From contig NZ_LHZA01000135.1 in the NCBI RefSeq assembly GCF_001580535.1, forward strand, positions 1 through 44,059: DNA of 44,059 nucleotides, in the 5' to 3' direction. This document shows, piece by piece, positions 24,326 to 32,853 of the stretch. The translations under genes and the position numbers were made by a program. Origin of the DNA: Acetobacter cerevisiae. Its GTDB lineage: Bacteria > Pseudomonadota > Alphaproteobacteria > Acetobacterales > Acetobacteraceae. Positions within the stretch are counted from its first letter, which is position 1. Each line of letters opens with the position of its first letter. The notes beneath the pieces were generated by a model. That model ran no database searches. It was not told the DNA's origin and saw only the letters and a list, made by a program, of their open reading frames with translations.

Positions 24326-26125
24326 TTAACCGGCTTTGGTTTTTGCAATCCACTGATCAACGAGATCAGACATCAGATCCAGCGGCATGGCGCCGTTCCC
24401 CAGAATAACATCATGGAACGCCTTGATATCGAACTTGTCACCCAGTTCGGTTCTGGCTTTTTCACGCAGTTTCAGAATGGTCTGCTGGCCCAGCATATAG
24501 CCCAGCGCCTGCCCCGGCCATGCAACGTAGCGGTCTGTTTCCGCCTGCATATCCGGCTCACTGGTGGGCGGATGCGCGTGGAAGAAGTCGCTCATCTGCT
24601 GGCGCGTCCAGTGTTTGTAATGCACACCGGTATCCAGAACCAGACGATCAGCCCGCAGCAGTGCCCCGTTCAGGCGGCCATAATCGCTGTAGAGATCCTG
24701 ATAAAAGCCCAGTTCTTTCCCCAGACCTTCCGCATACAGCGCCCAGCCTTCCACATAGGAATTATAAGCCCCCTGCTGGCGGAAAGCGGGCAGCGGCATG
24801 TCCTGCGCCAGAGAAATCTGGAAGTGATGCCCCGGCACGCCTTCATGATACGCCGTGTCTTCAATCGTATAGAGGTCGCGCTTGTCGTAATCCCCCGTAT
24901 TGACGAACACGATCCCCGGACGAGCCCCATCCGGTGTACCCTGATGATACTCCGCACCGGCTGCATCCGCCTCGCGGTAGGCCTCAACAGACCGAACTTC
25001 CAGCTTCGTCTTGGGAATCTTGTTGAAAATGCGCGGTAACGCAGGCCACATCTGCGCAATATAACCGCGATATTTCTCCAGAATTTCTTCACGAGACTTC
25101 GCATACAGCTTCGGGTCATGATCCACGGATGCCCGCAGTGCGGCAAGATCAGCAAACCCAAGCTTGTGGGCAATCTCAGTCATCTGCCCTTCAATCCTGC
25201 TCACCTGCTGCAAGCCAAGCTGATGAATTTTTTCCGGAGCCATAGGGCTGGTTGTCTGCACGCGGATTGCGTAGCGATACAGGGCATCACCATTCGGCAG
25301 GGACCAGATCCCTTCATGCACGCGGCCATGCGGGGCGTAGTCCGTTTTTACAAACTGGGCAAAACTGGCGAAGGCGGAGCGAACTTCCGTATCCACCGCT
25401 TTCAGAATAGCCTGCCTTAACCGGGCCTGCTGCGCGGAGGAAATTCCCTTGGGGAAATTTTCAACCGGCTGGCCAAAGACGTTTTTAACGCCTGCGGGTT
25501 CTGCAACCTGCTCCAGCTGCGTCACAACTTTTTCAAGCAGATAGCGCGGGGGAACCAGACCGTCCTTCATCCCCTGCTCCGCCAGAACCTTCAACTGCGC
25601 CAGCACAGCAGGCAGCGCATGCAGGCGGTCCAGATAATCCTGATACTGGCCCGCTGTTTCAAACGGAATGGAGGATACAAAGCCCGGCAGCATCAGTTGC
25701 ACGCCCTGCACCTGATCAATCGGCAGCTCGTAGGTTTTGAGCGCAAAGCCGTCCAGCTTGTCCTGAAGCTGGCGGATCATCATCGCACGGCTGATCTGCT
25801 CCTGCCCCGTCAGGGTCGCAGGATCAACAGCTTCAAAGCGTTTGAGAAACCATGCTGTGGTAACTTTATCTCTTGCAATCTGCTCCAGAGAATAATCGGT
25901 CCACTGCTTGTTGTAGCGATAATCACCAATGGTGGTCGCAAGCTCGGGGGAAGACCGGAGCTGATACTGCCATTCCTCATCCAGCAGGGCTGCAAAAGCC
26001 GTGCTGGCAGACGGTGCTGCCGGGGCAGCCTGCGTCGTTTTTTCCGGGGCTGGCGCAGCCAGTGCCGTGCCGCTGGCCAGCACACAGGCCAGCCCTAATC
26101 CTGCCAGACGATGGGGTGCAAACAC
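24326..26125 (-). CDS. Exported DUF885 metallopeptidase 1
   Basis: The product (about 599 residues from the GTG at 26125) has a signal peptide (FAPHRLAGLGLACVLASGTA then LAAPAPE) and a DUF885 domain. The zinc-binding signature HEGVPGHHFQISLAQD is near residue 426, followed by YVEGWALYAEGLG with the third ligand Glu, and the C-terminal ETDRYVAWPGQALGYMLGQ block. DUF885 proteins are secreted dipeptidyl or oligopeptidase-like enzymes of poorly known specificity. The GTG has AGGGAG upstream; the longer ATG start at 26188 would read through a hairpin and lose the signal peptide. It follows the TonB receptor 2 gene by 104 bases, so the two are probably one unit; peptide import is the likely joint task. 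Confidence 0.9.
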   Translation of the reverse strand: MFAPHRLAGLGLACVLASGTALAAPAPEKTTQAAPAAPSASTAFAALLDEEWQYQLRSSPELATTIGDYRYNKQWTDYSLEQIARDKVTTAWFLKRFEAVDPATLTGQEQISRAMMIRQLQDKLDGFALKTYELPIDQVQGVQLMLPGFVSSIPFETAGQYQDYLDRLHALPAVLAQLKVLAEQGMKDGLVPPRYLLEKVVTQLEQVAEPAGVKNVFGQPVENFPKGISSAQQARLRQAILKAVDTEVRSAFASFAQFVKTDYAPHGRVHEGIWSLPNGDALYRYAIRVQTTSPMAPEKIHQLGLQQVSRIEGQMTEIAHKLGFADLAALRASVDHDPKLYAKSREEILEKYRGYIAQMWPALPRIFNKIPKTKLEVRSVEAYREADAAGAEYHQGTPDGARPGIVFVNTGDYDKRDLYTIEDTAYHEGVPGHHFQISLAQDMPLPAFRQQGAYNSYVEGWALYAEGLGKELGFYQDLYSDYGRLNGALLRADRLVLDTGVHYKHWTRQQMSDFFHAHPPTSEPDMQAETDRYVAWPGQALGYMLGQQTILKLREKARTELGDKFDIKAFHDVILGNGAMPLDLMSDLVDQWIAKTKAG

Positions 26126-26156
26126 GCTGATACTCTCCCTGCCAATCATACAAACA

Positions 26157-26185
26157 ATTATGCCTGGCACGGGGCCAGGCATAAT
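26157..26185 (-). terminator. Strong stem-loop between TonB receptor 2 and the DUF885 gene
   Basis: A perfect 12-bp stem (ATTATGCCTGGC with GCCAGGCATAAT) with a 5-base loop. On the minus strand it is followed by TGTTTGT, not a clean T run, so it may attenuate or process the mRNA rather than end it fully. Confidence 0.6.
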
Positions 26186-26229
26186 CACGTCGTCTTGTGT
26201 TTTTAAGTCGTTACGGTCTTCATTACAAA

Positions 26230-29121
26230 TCAGAACTGAACACCGGCCTGAAGGAAGACATAGCGACCGATAATCTCATCAGAATACATCGCCAGAGCCG
26301 TATTGGTGCCGCCATCGGGCACAAACGGGGGCTTCTTATCCAGAATGTTGTTCACGCCACCTTCAAAGTTCCAGCGGCCCAGACGGTAGCTGGCCGTGAT
26401 GTCATGCGAGAAGATCCCCGGCACTTTGCAGTAAACGTAAGCCTTGCAGGACAGATCGCTCGAACCATCGGTAAACTTCATCCCGCCAGTGTAGTGCATC
26501 ATGTAACGCAGGCTGAAGTCGTTATGGTGCCAGGTCACCGTAGCATAATCACGCACGCGGGGCATGCCGTAACCGCTTTGATAGAACAGACGGCCTGCAT
26601 AGTTGTTCCACTCGCCATTCGGTTCGTTCTGCTGCAGGTACCCCACCAGCTGCTGGAAGTTGTTTTCCAGCGTGAAGGAATCCTGCGGCGTCACCTGAAT
26701 ATGGTAGCTCAGGTCAAAGTCGATCCCGTTCGTGCGCAGGCCGCCAACGTTGGCATACAGATCACTCACCTGCGTCAGCTGCCCGGCGGTGGAGCGCTGC
26801 TGCACCTGAGAACAGTAGGACGGGTCCGCCCCGGTATAGCACTGGTCCGCCACATACTGCACAGGCAGCGTGCTGATCATGTGCTGCACAGTGTAGTGCC
26901 AGTATTCAACAGACGCCATCAGCCCCGGCACCCAGCGCGGCGTAATAACCGTGCCAACCGTATAGGTCCGGCCGATTTCCGGCTGGAGGTTCGGGTTGCC
27001 GCCCGTCAGCGTCGGGATCTGCCCGCTGTTGACGTTCACAAAGTTTGCGGGGTTCACACCCTGAGTAAGACACTTGGACGTCACCGCCGCGCTGGCCGCA
27101 CCATAGCTTCCGGCCTGTGCACAGGGGTCCGTGCCCGGGTTGTAGGAAATGGACTGACCACCGAACATTTCAGACATATTCGGCGCACGGAAGGACGTGC
27201 CCAGCGTGGCGCGGAAGCGGATATCCTGCACCGGAGCCCAGTTGATGCCGACCTTCCAGTTTTCGGCGCTGCCAAACGTATTGTAGTGCGAATACCGGCC
27301 CTGCCCATCAATGGTCAGATCCTTGGCGAGGAAAGCATTCTGGAGCAGCGGAATTTTGCCTTCCAGATACACTTCCGTCACGTTGTAGCCACCACCGGTG
27401 TAGGTCGCGCCCCCACCAAGGTCACCGTTCGCAGCCAGCGCATCCGGGCTGTAGCTTGCCTGCTCACTCCGGTGCTCAATGCCGCCTGCAATCCCGATAT
27501 TCCCGCCGTGCTCATACGGCAGTTTGACAACCTTGTTGTTAAAGACGCGGAAGTTGAAATCACGCATCTGGTAGTAGCTGTGGTCGTTCTGGGTGTAGCC
27601 GATATAGTTTTTTGCCTGCTGGGACAGCGGCTCAAACGGATTGATCAGCGTACAGCCGGGGGACGATGTACAGACTGAGGGGTTATAAACCACCGCACTG
27701 TTCGGATCAGACGGATCAACCTGCTGCTGGCCCAGAACATTCATCGCATTGCGATAGTTCGTCATGTTGTTGGTGGTCATGGTCGCAACGGACGAACCAT
27801 ACGTCATGGACGCATCATACTGCCAGTTGCCGGCAATCTCGCCCTTCATGCCGCCCATCACCTGATAGGTATCGACACCTTCCTTGTATTCACGGTTCCC
27901 GATATCGGCCATCCGCTTATACAGGGATACATCTTCCCCCCACGTGTTGTAAGGGTTGCCCGCCGGCAGGATCCAGGACGTGCTGAGCGTTGACGGATAA
28001 GACGAACCCGTCAGCGGGTTCGGCGCCATTTCGTTCATGGCATCCTTGTGGGTGTACCGAACGTTGGCATACAGCTGGAAATGCTTGTTGATGTCATAAT
28101 GCATATCCCCAGACAGGTTCCCGCTTTGCAGGTAGTTTGTCATGGAGGCATCACGCGCAAAGTTATAGCGGTCCGCATTACCAAACGTATGGAAGCCACC
28201 GCCTGAACTGTTGGCCACAAGGTTGGTTGTGCTGCCATCGGCATTGGGCACCATCACGCGTGTGGCGGTGGACACCGAACTGCCGTACGGGACCGCTTCA
28301 CCCGGCGCCACGTCCGCATTCCACGGCAGGCGGGACCATTTGCGGTCACGCTGGTAGATCGGGCTGGTGGTCATATACTGACCAAAGATGCTGATATTCC
28401 CGCGGTCCTGGTCAAAATTGAAGCCTTTGAAGCCTGAAATTTTGCCAGACTGCCCATCACCATAGCTGCTGATCCCGCCGCGCACCTGAATGCTGCCGGT
28501 TGTCAGGTTATGCTTGAGCTTGATGTTGATAACGCCCGAGACTGCATCCGCACCATAGAGTTCGGACCCACCGTCTTTCAGAATTTCCACAGAGGAAATC
28601 TGGTCAACCGGGATGGAGTTCAGATCCACGCAGGAGCTGCCCTGCCCCATGGTTTCAACCTGACGCTTGCCGTCCACCAGCACCAGCACACGGCTGGGGC
28701 CAAGGTTGCGCAGGTCAGGGCAGGACATACCCAGACCACCATTGGTGGTTGTGTTGCCTGCGCCCTGAGAACCCATGGAGGGCAGACGCTGCAGATAATC
28801 GCCCAGTGTGACAGCAGACGTTTGCTGAATATCTTTGGCGCTGATGATCTGAACAGGATTGGGGTCCTGATGCTTACCAGAAGACAGTGCGGAACCGGTT
28901 ACGGTAAGCACTTCCGGCTGTGCTGCGGCACTCTTCGCTGTGCGGCGCACAACGCGGGCTGACTCGTTTTTCTTCTTCACAGACGCAGCAGTGGATTGAT
29001 CCTGACGCGGTGACGCCTCTGCGGTGGCTGCCACAGACTGAGCATAGGCACTTGACCCAATTGCCAGGGACAATGACGACGAAAAAGCGAGGAGCGTGAG
29101 GCGATGGGGTAAATACGACAT
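26230..29121 (-). CDS. TonB-dependent outer membrane receptor 2 (hydroxyproline cluster)
   Basis: This 963-residue receptor has a signal peptide (LTLLAFSSSLSLAIGSSAYA), a linker, a plug domain (EVLTVTGSALSSGKHQDPNP, VTLGDYLQRLPSMGSQGAG, GPSRVLVLVDGKRQVETMG, then IPVDQISSVEILKDGGSELYG) and a large barrel ending in LQAGVQF with the terminal Phe. The plug has the pattern seen in TonB receptors for peptides and carbohydrates of the Caulobacter/Xanthomonas type rather than siderophore receptors. The start has AAGGAACGCTGAAGG upstream. A copy of the cluster operator at 29198-29209 and a TTGACA (29210-29215) lie in its promoter region. With the DUF885 peptidase downstream it probably imports oligopeptides or glycopeptides. 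Confidence 0.94.
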   Translation of the reverse strand: MSYLPHRLTLLAFSSSLSLAIGSSAYAQSVAATAEASPRQDQSTAASVKKKNESARVVRRTAKSAAAQPEVLTVTGSALSSGKHQDPNPVQIISAKDIQQTSAVTLGDYLQRLPSMGSQGAGNTTTNGGLGMSCPDLRNLGPSRVLVLVDGKRQVETMGQGSSCVDLNSIPVDQISSVEILKDGGSELYGADAVSGVINIKLKHNLTTGSIQVRGGISSYGDGQSGKISGFKGFNFDQDRGNISIFGQYMTTSPIYQRDRKWSRLPWNADVAPGEAVPYGSSVSTATRVMVPNADGSTTNLVANSSGGGFHTFGNADRYNFARDASMTNYLQSGNLSGDMHYDINKHFQLYANVRYTHKDAMNEMAPNPLTGSSYPSTLSTSWILPAGNPYNTWGEDVSLYKRMADIGNREYKEGVDTYQVMGGMKGEIAGNWQYDASMTYGSSVATMTTNNMTNYRNAMNVLGQQQVDPSDPNSAVVYNPSVCTSSPGCTLINPFEPLSQQAKNYIGYTQNDHSYYQMRDFNFRVFNNKVVKLPYEHGGNIGIAGGIEHRSEQASYSPDALAANGDLGGGATYTGGGYNVTEVYLEGKIPLLQNAFLAKDLTIDGQGRYSHYNTFGSAENWKVGINWAPVQDIRFRATLGTSFRAPNMSEMFGGQSISYNPGTDPCAQAGSYGAASAAVTSKCLTQGVNPANFVNVNSGQIPTLTGGNPNLQPEIGRTYTVGTVITPRWVPGLMASVEYWHYTVQHMISTLPVQYVADQCYTGADPSYCSQVQQRSTAGQLTQVSDLYANVGGLRTNGIDFDLSYHIQVTPQDSFTLENNFQQLVGYLQQNEPNGEWNNYAGRLFYQSGYGMPRVRDYATVTWHHNDFSLRYMMHYTGGMKFTDGSSDLSCKAYVYCKVPGIFSHDITASYRLGRWNFEGGVNNILDKKPPFVPDGGTNTALAMYSDEIIGRYVFLQAGVQF

Positions 29122-29197
29122 CCTTCAGCGTTCCTTAATTCCTGAGCGGTGATCCGCTAACTCTTGTGTGGTGAGGACATCAAAATCGCTATCAGAT

Positions 29198-29209
29198 ATC
29201 GTATACCAT
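29198..29209. promoter_or_regulatory. Operator copy A (TonB receptor 2 promoter)
   Basis: ATCGTATACCAT matches the half-site ATCGTATAC shared with the three other copies (30584, 35700, 35868). On the minus strand it lies directly after TTGACA (29210-29215), a consensus -35. A -10 at 17 bases would be ATAGCG, which is poor. A bound regulator would sit between -35 and -10. Confidence 0.75.
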
Positions 29210-29363
29210 TGTCAAAACGGAATTAGTTTTGGAATGCATTCTGTTGCAACCCCGGTGTTGCGCCACTTATGGCATGGAGACCAACGCAGGCCCGTCTGTG
29301 TCCATACCCCTCCGCCCCACCGTTCAATATCTTTTTGAAATTCCTATAAATTTCTCTTTAAAC

Positions 29364-29396
29364 AAAAAAAACGTGCAGAGTTGTTGGCTCTGCACG
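29364..29396 (-). terminator. Rho-independent terminator of the epimerase gene
   Basis: CGTGCAGAG pairs perfectly with CTCTGCACG around a 7-base loop. On the minus strand it is followed by an unbroken T run of eight. It lies about 120 bases after the epimerase stop. Confidence 0.85.
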
Positions 29397-29515
29397 CTTC
29401 AACCGGATTATGTTGCAACAGGCCAAACCTGTAACCCAAAATCCACAACCCGCTTTTTATTTTGATACCGTTATAAGGTTAAAATTTCTTTAGAAATCAA
29501 CAGAAACTTTCGTGA

Positions 29516-30511
29516 TCAGGAAACCTGGAATCCGCGGCAGAATCGATCCTCCTCATCAATCCAGATCGTGTTAAACCCGGTTGAGACCGCACTTCCCTCA
29601 ATCATAGGTACAATCGCCTTGTAGTCTCCCACAGTCGTTTCTTCCGCCACTGTCCCTTTGAACACACTGCGGATGTAACTTTCATGGGTGAAGGTATCCC
29701 CCACCTTCAAAGCACCTTTGTGATGCAGGTGCGCCAGCCGGGCGGACGTACCGGTGCCACACGGGCTACGATCAATCGCATGATCTCCATAAAAGACCGC
29801 GTTACGGCTCCGCTCAGCGGTTGTGCCTTTATCCACCCACAGAACGTGGCTAACCCCCTGAATACGACTATCCAGCGGATGAACCGGACAAACAGCCTCC
29901 CGCATCCGTTCCCGCACAAGCGGGCTTAACTCAAGAATACGACGGGCTCCGAGCTGATCCAGCCCTTCATACGCACCCTGTGGTTCGACAATAGCGTAGA
30001 AATTCCCGCCATAAGCCACATCCACCGTCAACGGCCCCAGACCGGGCACGTCAATCTGCACATCTGTCGCCGCGACATAGGCCGGCACATTACGGATCGC
30101 GACACTCCGCACACGGCCATTCTCTTCCGTGTAGGTGATGTCAATAATCCCGGCAGGCACCTCAAGTTTCAGTTTTCCAGGGGTGCGCGGGTTCAACAGA
30201 CCATGTTCCAGCCCGAACGTCACCAGCCCGATTGTGCCATGCCCGCACATAGGCAGGCATCCGCTGGTTTCAATAAACAAAATACCCGCATCAGTGTCAG
30301 GCTGCGTGGGCGGATACAGAAAACCGCCGGACATCATATCATGCCCGCGTGGTTCAAAGCACAGACCGGTGCGGATCCAGTCAAACCGTTCCAGAAAATC
30401 CTGACGGCGCTCCCCCATGGAATTCCCCCGCAGCAGAGGAGCGCCACCACTAATCAGGCGGACAGGGTTGCCAGCAGTATGACCATCAATACAGAAAAAT
30501 GTGTGACGCAT
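29516..30511 (-). CDS. lhpA: 4-hydroxyproline 2-epimerase (proline racemase family)
   Basis: This enzyme converts trans-4-hydroxy-L-proline to cis-4-hydroxy-D-proline, the first step of bacterial hydroxyproline breakdown. The 331-residue product has both catalytic cysteines of the family: Cys89 in MCGHGTIG and Cys251 in DRSPCGTGTSARLA. The pair Cys/Cys indicates an epimerase or racemase; a Thr at the second place would mark trans-3-hydroxyproline dehydratase. DGHTAGNPVRLI near the start is also typical. Proline racemase is the alternative, but the neighbours make hydroxyproline the likely substrate. I start it at 30511 (MRHTFFCIDG); the frame extends to 30550. It is divergent from the GH42 gene and both could be controlled through operator copy B. 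Confidence 0.9.
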   Translation of the reverse strand: MRHTFFCIDGHTAGNPVRLISGGAPLLRGNSMGERRQDFLERFDWIRTGLCFEPRGHDMMSGGFLYPPTQPDTDAGILFIETSGCLPMCGHGTIGLVTFGLEHGLLNPRTPGKLKLEVPAGIIDITYTEENGRVRSVAIRNVPAYVAATDVQIDVPGLGPLTVDVAYGGNFYAIVEPQGAYEGLDQLGARRILELSPLVRERMREAVCPVHPLDSRIQGVSHVLWVDKGTTAERSRNAVFYGDHAIDRSPCGTGTSARLAHLHHKGALKVGDTFTHESYIRSVFKGTVAEETTVGDYKAIVPMIEGSAVSTGFNTIWIDEEDRFCRGFQVS

Positions 30512-30583
30512 AGCTTTTAAAGTCCGTGCTTCGGGGTGCCGCAAGGGCACGATCCGGCTTTCTTTTTGGTGCGATTTTCGTCT

Positions 30584-30595
30584 ATCGTATACGTA
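30584..30595. promoter_or_regulatory. Operator copy B (epimerase / GH42 divergent region)
   Basis: ATCGTATACGTA, identical in all 12 bases to copies C and D. It lies 72 bases before the epimerase ATG and only 2 bases before the GH42 ATG at 30598. A possible -10 of the GH42 promoter, TATACG (30588-30593), with TTGGTG 16 bases upstream, is inside it. Confidence 0.8.
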
Positions 30596-30597
30596 TC

Positions 30598-32739
30598 ATG
30601 ACCGATATGACCCGTAAAGCCATCCCCCGTCCCGGCTCACCCGCCCCCTCTTTCGGCCAGACTCTCCGCCGTGTCAGGCGGTCCGTCTGGCAATTGGGGC
30701 TCTGCTTTGGCCTGTGCGGTGGCGCATCCTCCCTTGCTCTGGCAGCCCCCGCCTCATCAGAAGCACCAGCCCTCCTGCTGGGCGCGGCCTGGTATCCGGA
30801 GCAGTGGCCGGAAGACGTTTGGGAGCATGACCTCGCTTTGATGGAAGCGGCCCACATCCATCTGGTGCGCATCGGCGAATTTGCATGGAGCCGCATGGAA
30901 CCGCGTGAAGGCGAGTGGCAGTGGGACTGGCTGGACCACGCCATTACACTAGCAGCCAAACACCATATGAAAGTCCTGCTGGGCACCCCCAGCGCCGCCC
31001 CACCGGCATGGCTGACGCAAAAATATCCTGAGACCCTGCGCGTCTCTAATGCAGGCGTGCGGGATGAGCACGGAAACCGGCAGCAGTTTTCTTTTATCAG
31101 TACTCGCTACCGTGCCCTGACGCATGATCTGGCGGAACGCATGGCCGTGCGCTACGGCCATAACCCGCATGTTGTTGGCTGGCAGATTGATAATGAACTG
31201 GCCGAGCCGTCCTTTGACCCGGAAGCCCATAAAGCCTTCCACGCATGGCTCCAGCACAAATACGGTACAATTGAAAATCTGAACCAGAAATGGTGGACCA
31301 GCTACTGGTCCCAAACCTATTCCGATTTTGGCCAGATCCCGGTGCATGACGCGGAGGAAAACCCGGCCCTGCTCTTAAACTGGAAGCAGTTTGTGACCGA
31401 CACATGGGTGAGCTACGTCCGCAATCAGACGGCCCCCATCCGCCAGCACGCCCTGCCCTCCCAGTTCATCACCACCAACACCATGGGCTGGTTCGACGGG
31501 TTTGATGGCTACACCCTGCACCAGTCTCTCGATCTGGTCGGGTGGGATGATTATGAAACAGACTGGACAGATAACGCCGCCCGGCATGATCTGGCCCGCG
31601 GCTATAAAAACAAAAACTTCTGGGTGACGGAAACAGATCCCGGCTTTGTTAACTGGCGGCCCAATAATCTGGCGCATGACAAAGGCGAGGTCCGCGCGCT
31701 GGCATGGCAGGCTGTGGGACATGGCGCCGATGCCGTGGAATACTGGCAATGGCGCGCCGCCCTGAACGGGCAGGAACAATATCACGGCGTTATTGCGGGT
31801 GCGGATGGCAACCCCGCCCCTATTTATAGCGAAATCCAGACACTTGGCGCTGAGTTTGAAAAAGCCGCACCGGCTTTGCAGGGCACCTCTCCCCACGCAC
31901 AGGTCGCGCTGCTGCATGATATGCCCTCACGCTGGGCCATCACTTTTCAAAAACAGGTGGAAGATTTTAACCCGGTCAAAGCGCTGACAGCCTTTTACGG
32001 CCCCTTGCGCCATCGGGCTGGCACGGTGGATGTTATCTCGCCACGCCAAAATCTGGCGTCCTACAAGCTCATTGTCGCTCCCGGCCTGAATGTGCTGCCA
32101 CAGGAGACGGCTGAGCATCTTCTCGCATGGGTGCGACAAGGCGGCCACCTTCTGCTGGGGCCACGTTCCGGCATGAAAGACGCTGAAAATGCGCTTGACC
32201 CACACCTCCAGCCCGGCCCGCTCTCCCCTTTTCTAGGGGCGCACGTCTCACAGTTTTACGGGCTGGTGCAGCCTGTTCCCCTTTCTCTGGGGCAGACGCA
32301 GGGCACAGGCACCCTCTGGGCAGAAACACTGGTGCCAACAGACCCGGGCACGCAGACGGAAGGCAGCTATGCCCCTTCCAATGGCTGGCTTGATGGGCAG
32401 CCTGTGGCTATCAGTCATCAGGTCGGCAAAGGGAAAATCACCTATCTAAGCACAATCCCCGATGCTGCAACGCTGGACGCCTACATCACAACGCAGGTGC
32501 GGGACGCTGGCGTGCTCTCTCCTTTGGCGGATCTGCCTGCTGACATTGAGGCCTGCCTGCGCACTGGCAAGGACCATACGGTGCTGGTGCTCATCAATCA
32601 TGCCAGAACACCGGTTATGTTCACGCTCCCGCAAGCTATGGCGGGCACGGACCTGTTCGACCCCAAGCAGGCAGCCTCCGGCCAGATCACCCTGCCGGGC
32701 TATGGGCTTCGCGTTTTAACGCTCCCTAAGGCAGCTTGA
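30598..32739 (+). CDS. Exported GH42 beta-galactosidase
   Basis: The 713-residue protein has a basic start and a signal peptide (RRSVWQLGLCFGLCGGASSL then ALAAP), so it acts in the periplasm or outside, unusual for GH42 enzymes, which are mostly cytoplasmic. The TIM barrel begins LLGAAWYPEQWPEDVWEHDL, with VRIGEFAWSRMEPREG. The acid/base Glu200 is in WQIDNELAEP and the nucleophile Glu345 in WVTETDPGF. The glutamine-amidotransferase-like domain (LLAWVRQGGHLLLGPRSG) and a short beta domain follow. It would release galactose from beta-galactosides such as arabinogalactan side chains. Start is 30598 or 30607; neither has a Shine-Dalgarno, so the mRNA may be leaderless. Twin arginines (RRSVWQL) leave Tat export open. 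Confidence 0.92.
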   Translation: MTDMTRKAIPRPGSPAPSFGQTLRRVRRSVWQLGLCFGLCGGASSLALAAPASSEAPALLLGAAWYPEQWPEDVWEHDLALMEAAHIHLVRIGEFAWSRMEPREGEWQWDWLDHAITLAAKHHMKVLLGTPSAAPPAWLTQKYPETLRVSNAGVRDEHGNRQQFSFISTRYRALTHDLAERMAVRYGHNPHVVGWQIDNELAEPSFDPEAHKAFHAWLQHKYGTIENLNQKWWTSYWSQTYSDFGQIPVHDAEENPALLLNWKQFVTDTWVSYVRNQTAPIRQHALPSQFITTNTMGWFDGFDGYTLHQSLDLVGWDDYETDWTDNAARHDLARGYKNKNFWVTETDPGFVNWRPNNLAHDKGEVRALAWQAVGHGADAVEYWQWRAALNGQEQYHGVIAGADGNPAPIYSEIQTLGAEFEKAAPALQGTSPHAQVALLHDMPSRWAITFQKQVEDFNPVKALTAFYGPLRHRAGTVDVISPRQNLASYKLIVAPGLNVLPQETAEHLLAWVRQGGHLLLGPRSGMKDAENALDPHLQPGPLSPFLGAHVSQFYGLVQPVPLSLGQTQGTGTLWAETLVPTDPGTQTEGSYAPSNGWLDGQPVAISHQVGKGKITYLSTIPDAATLDAYITTQVRDAGVLSPLADLPADIEACLRTGKDHTVLVLINHARTPVMFTLPQAMAGTDLFDPKQAASGQITLPGYGLRVLTLPKAA

Positions 32740-32755
32740 GATAGCGCTCATCCAC

Positions 32756-32796
32756 AAAAAAGGCCTTCTTCCAGTTTACGGAAGAAGGCCTTTTTT
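32756..32796. terminator. Strong bidirectional terminator
   Basis: GGCCTTCTTCC pairs perfectly with GGAAGAAGGCC around a 7-base loop, flanked by six A and six T. It can end the GH42 transcript (+) and the DUF885 peptidase 2 transcript (-). Confidence 0.93.
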
Positions 32797-32853
32797 ATGA
32801 TCTCTTACAGCCTGAACGCTCAGGGAAAAAACTCAGCCCGAAAACGTCATGCG

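Larger units (their letters stand above)
29122..29515. other. 394-base gene-free stretch between TonB receptor 2 and the epimerase
   Basis: It holds the receptor promoter region with the operator at 29198-29209, an AT-rich stretch (about 29320-29370) and the epimerase terminator at 29364-29396. A 78-codon reading on the plus strand (29229-29465) covers the terminator and has no recognisable protein character. Confidence 0.7.

Noticed and set aside
29229-29465. 78-codon plus-strand frame in the intergenic stretch
   Set aside because: It contains the epimerase terminator on the other strand, has no ribosome site and no recognisable composition.
30526-30597. Longer start for GH42
   Set aside because: It reads through the operator and would spoil the signal peptide.
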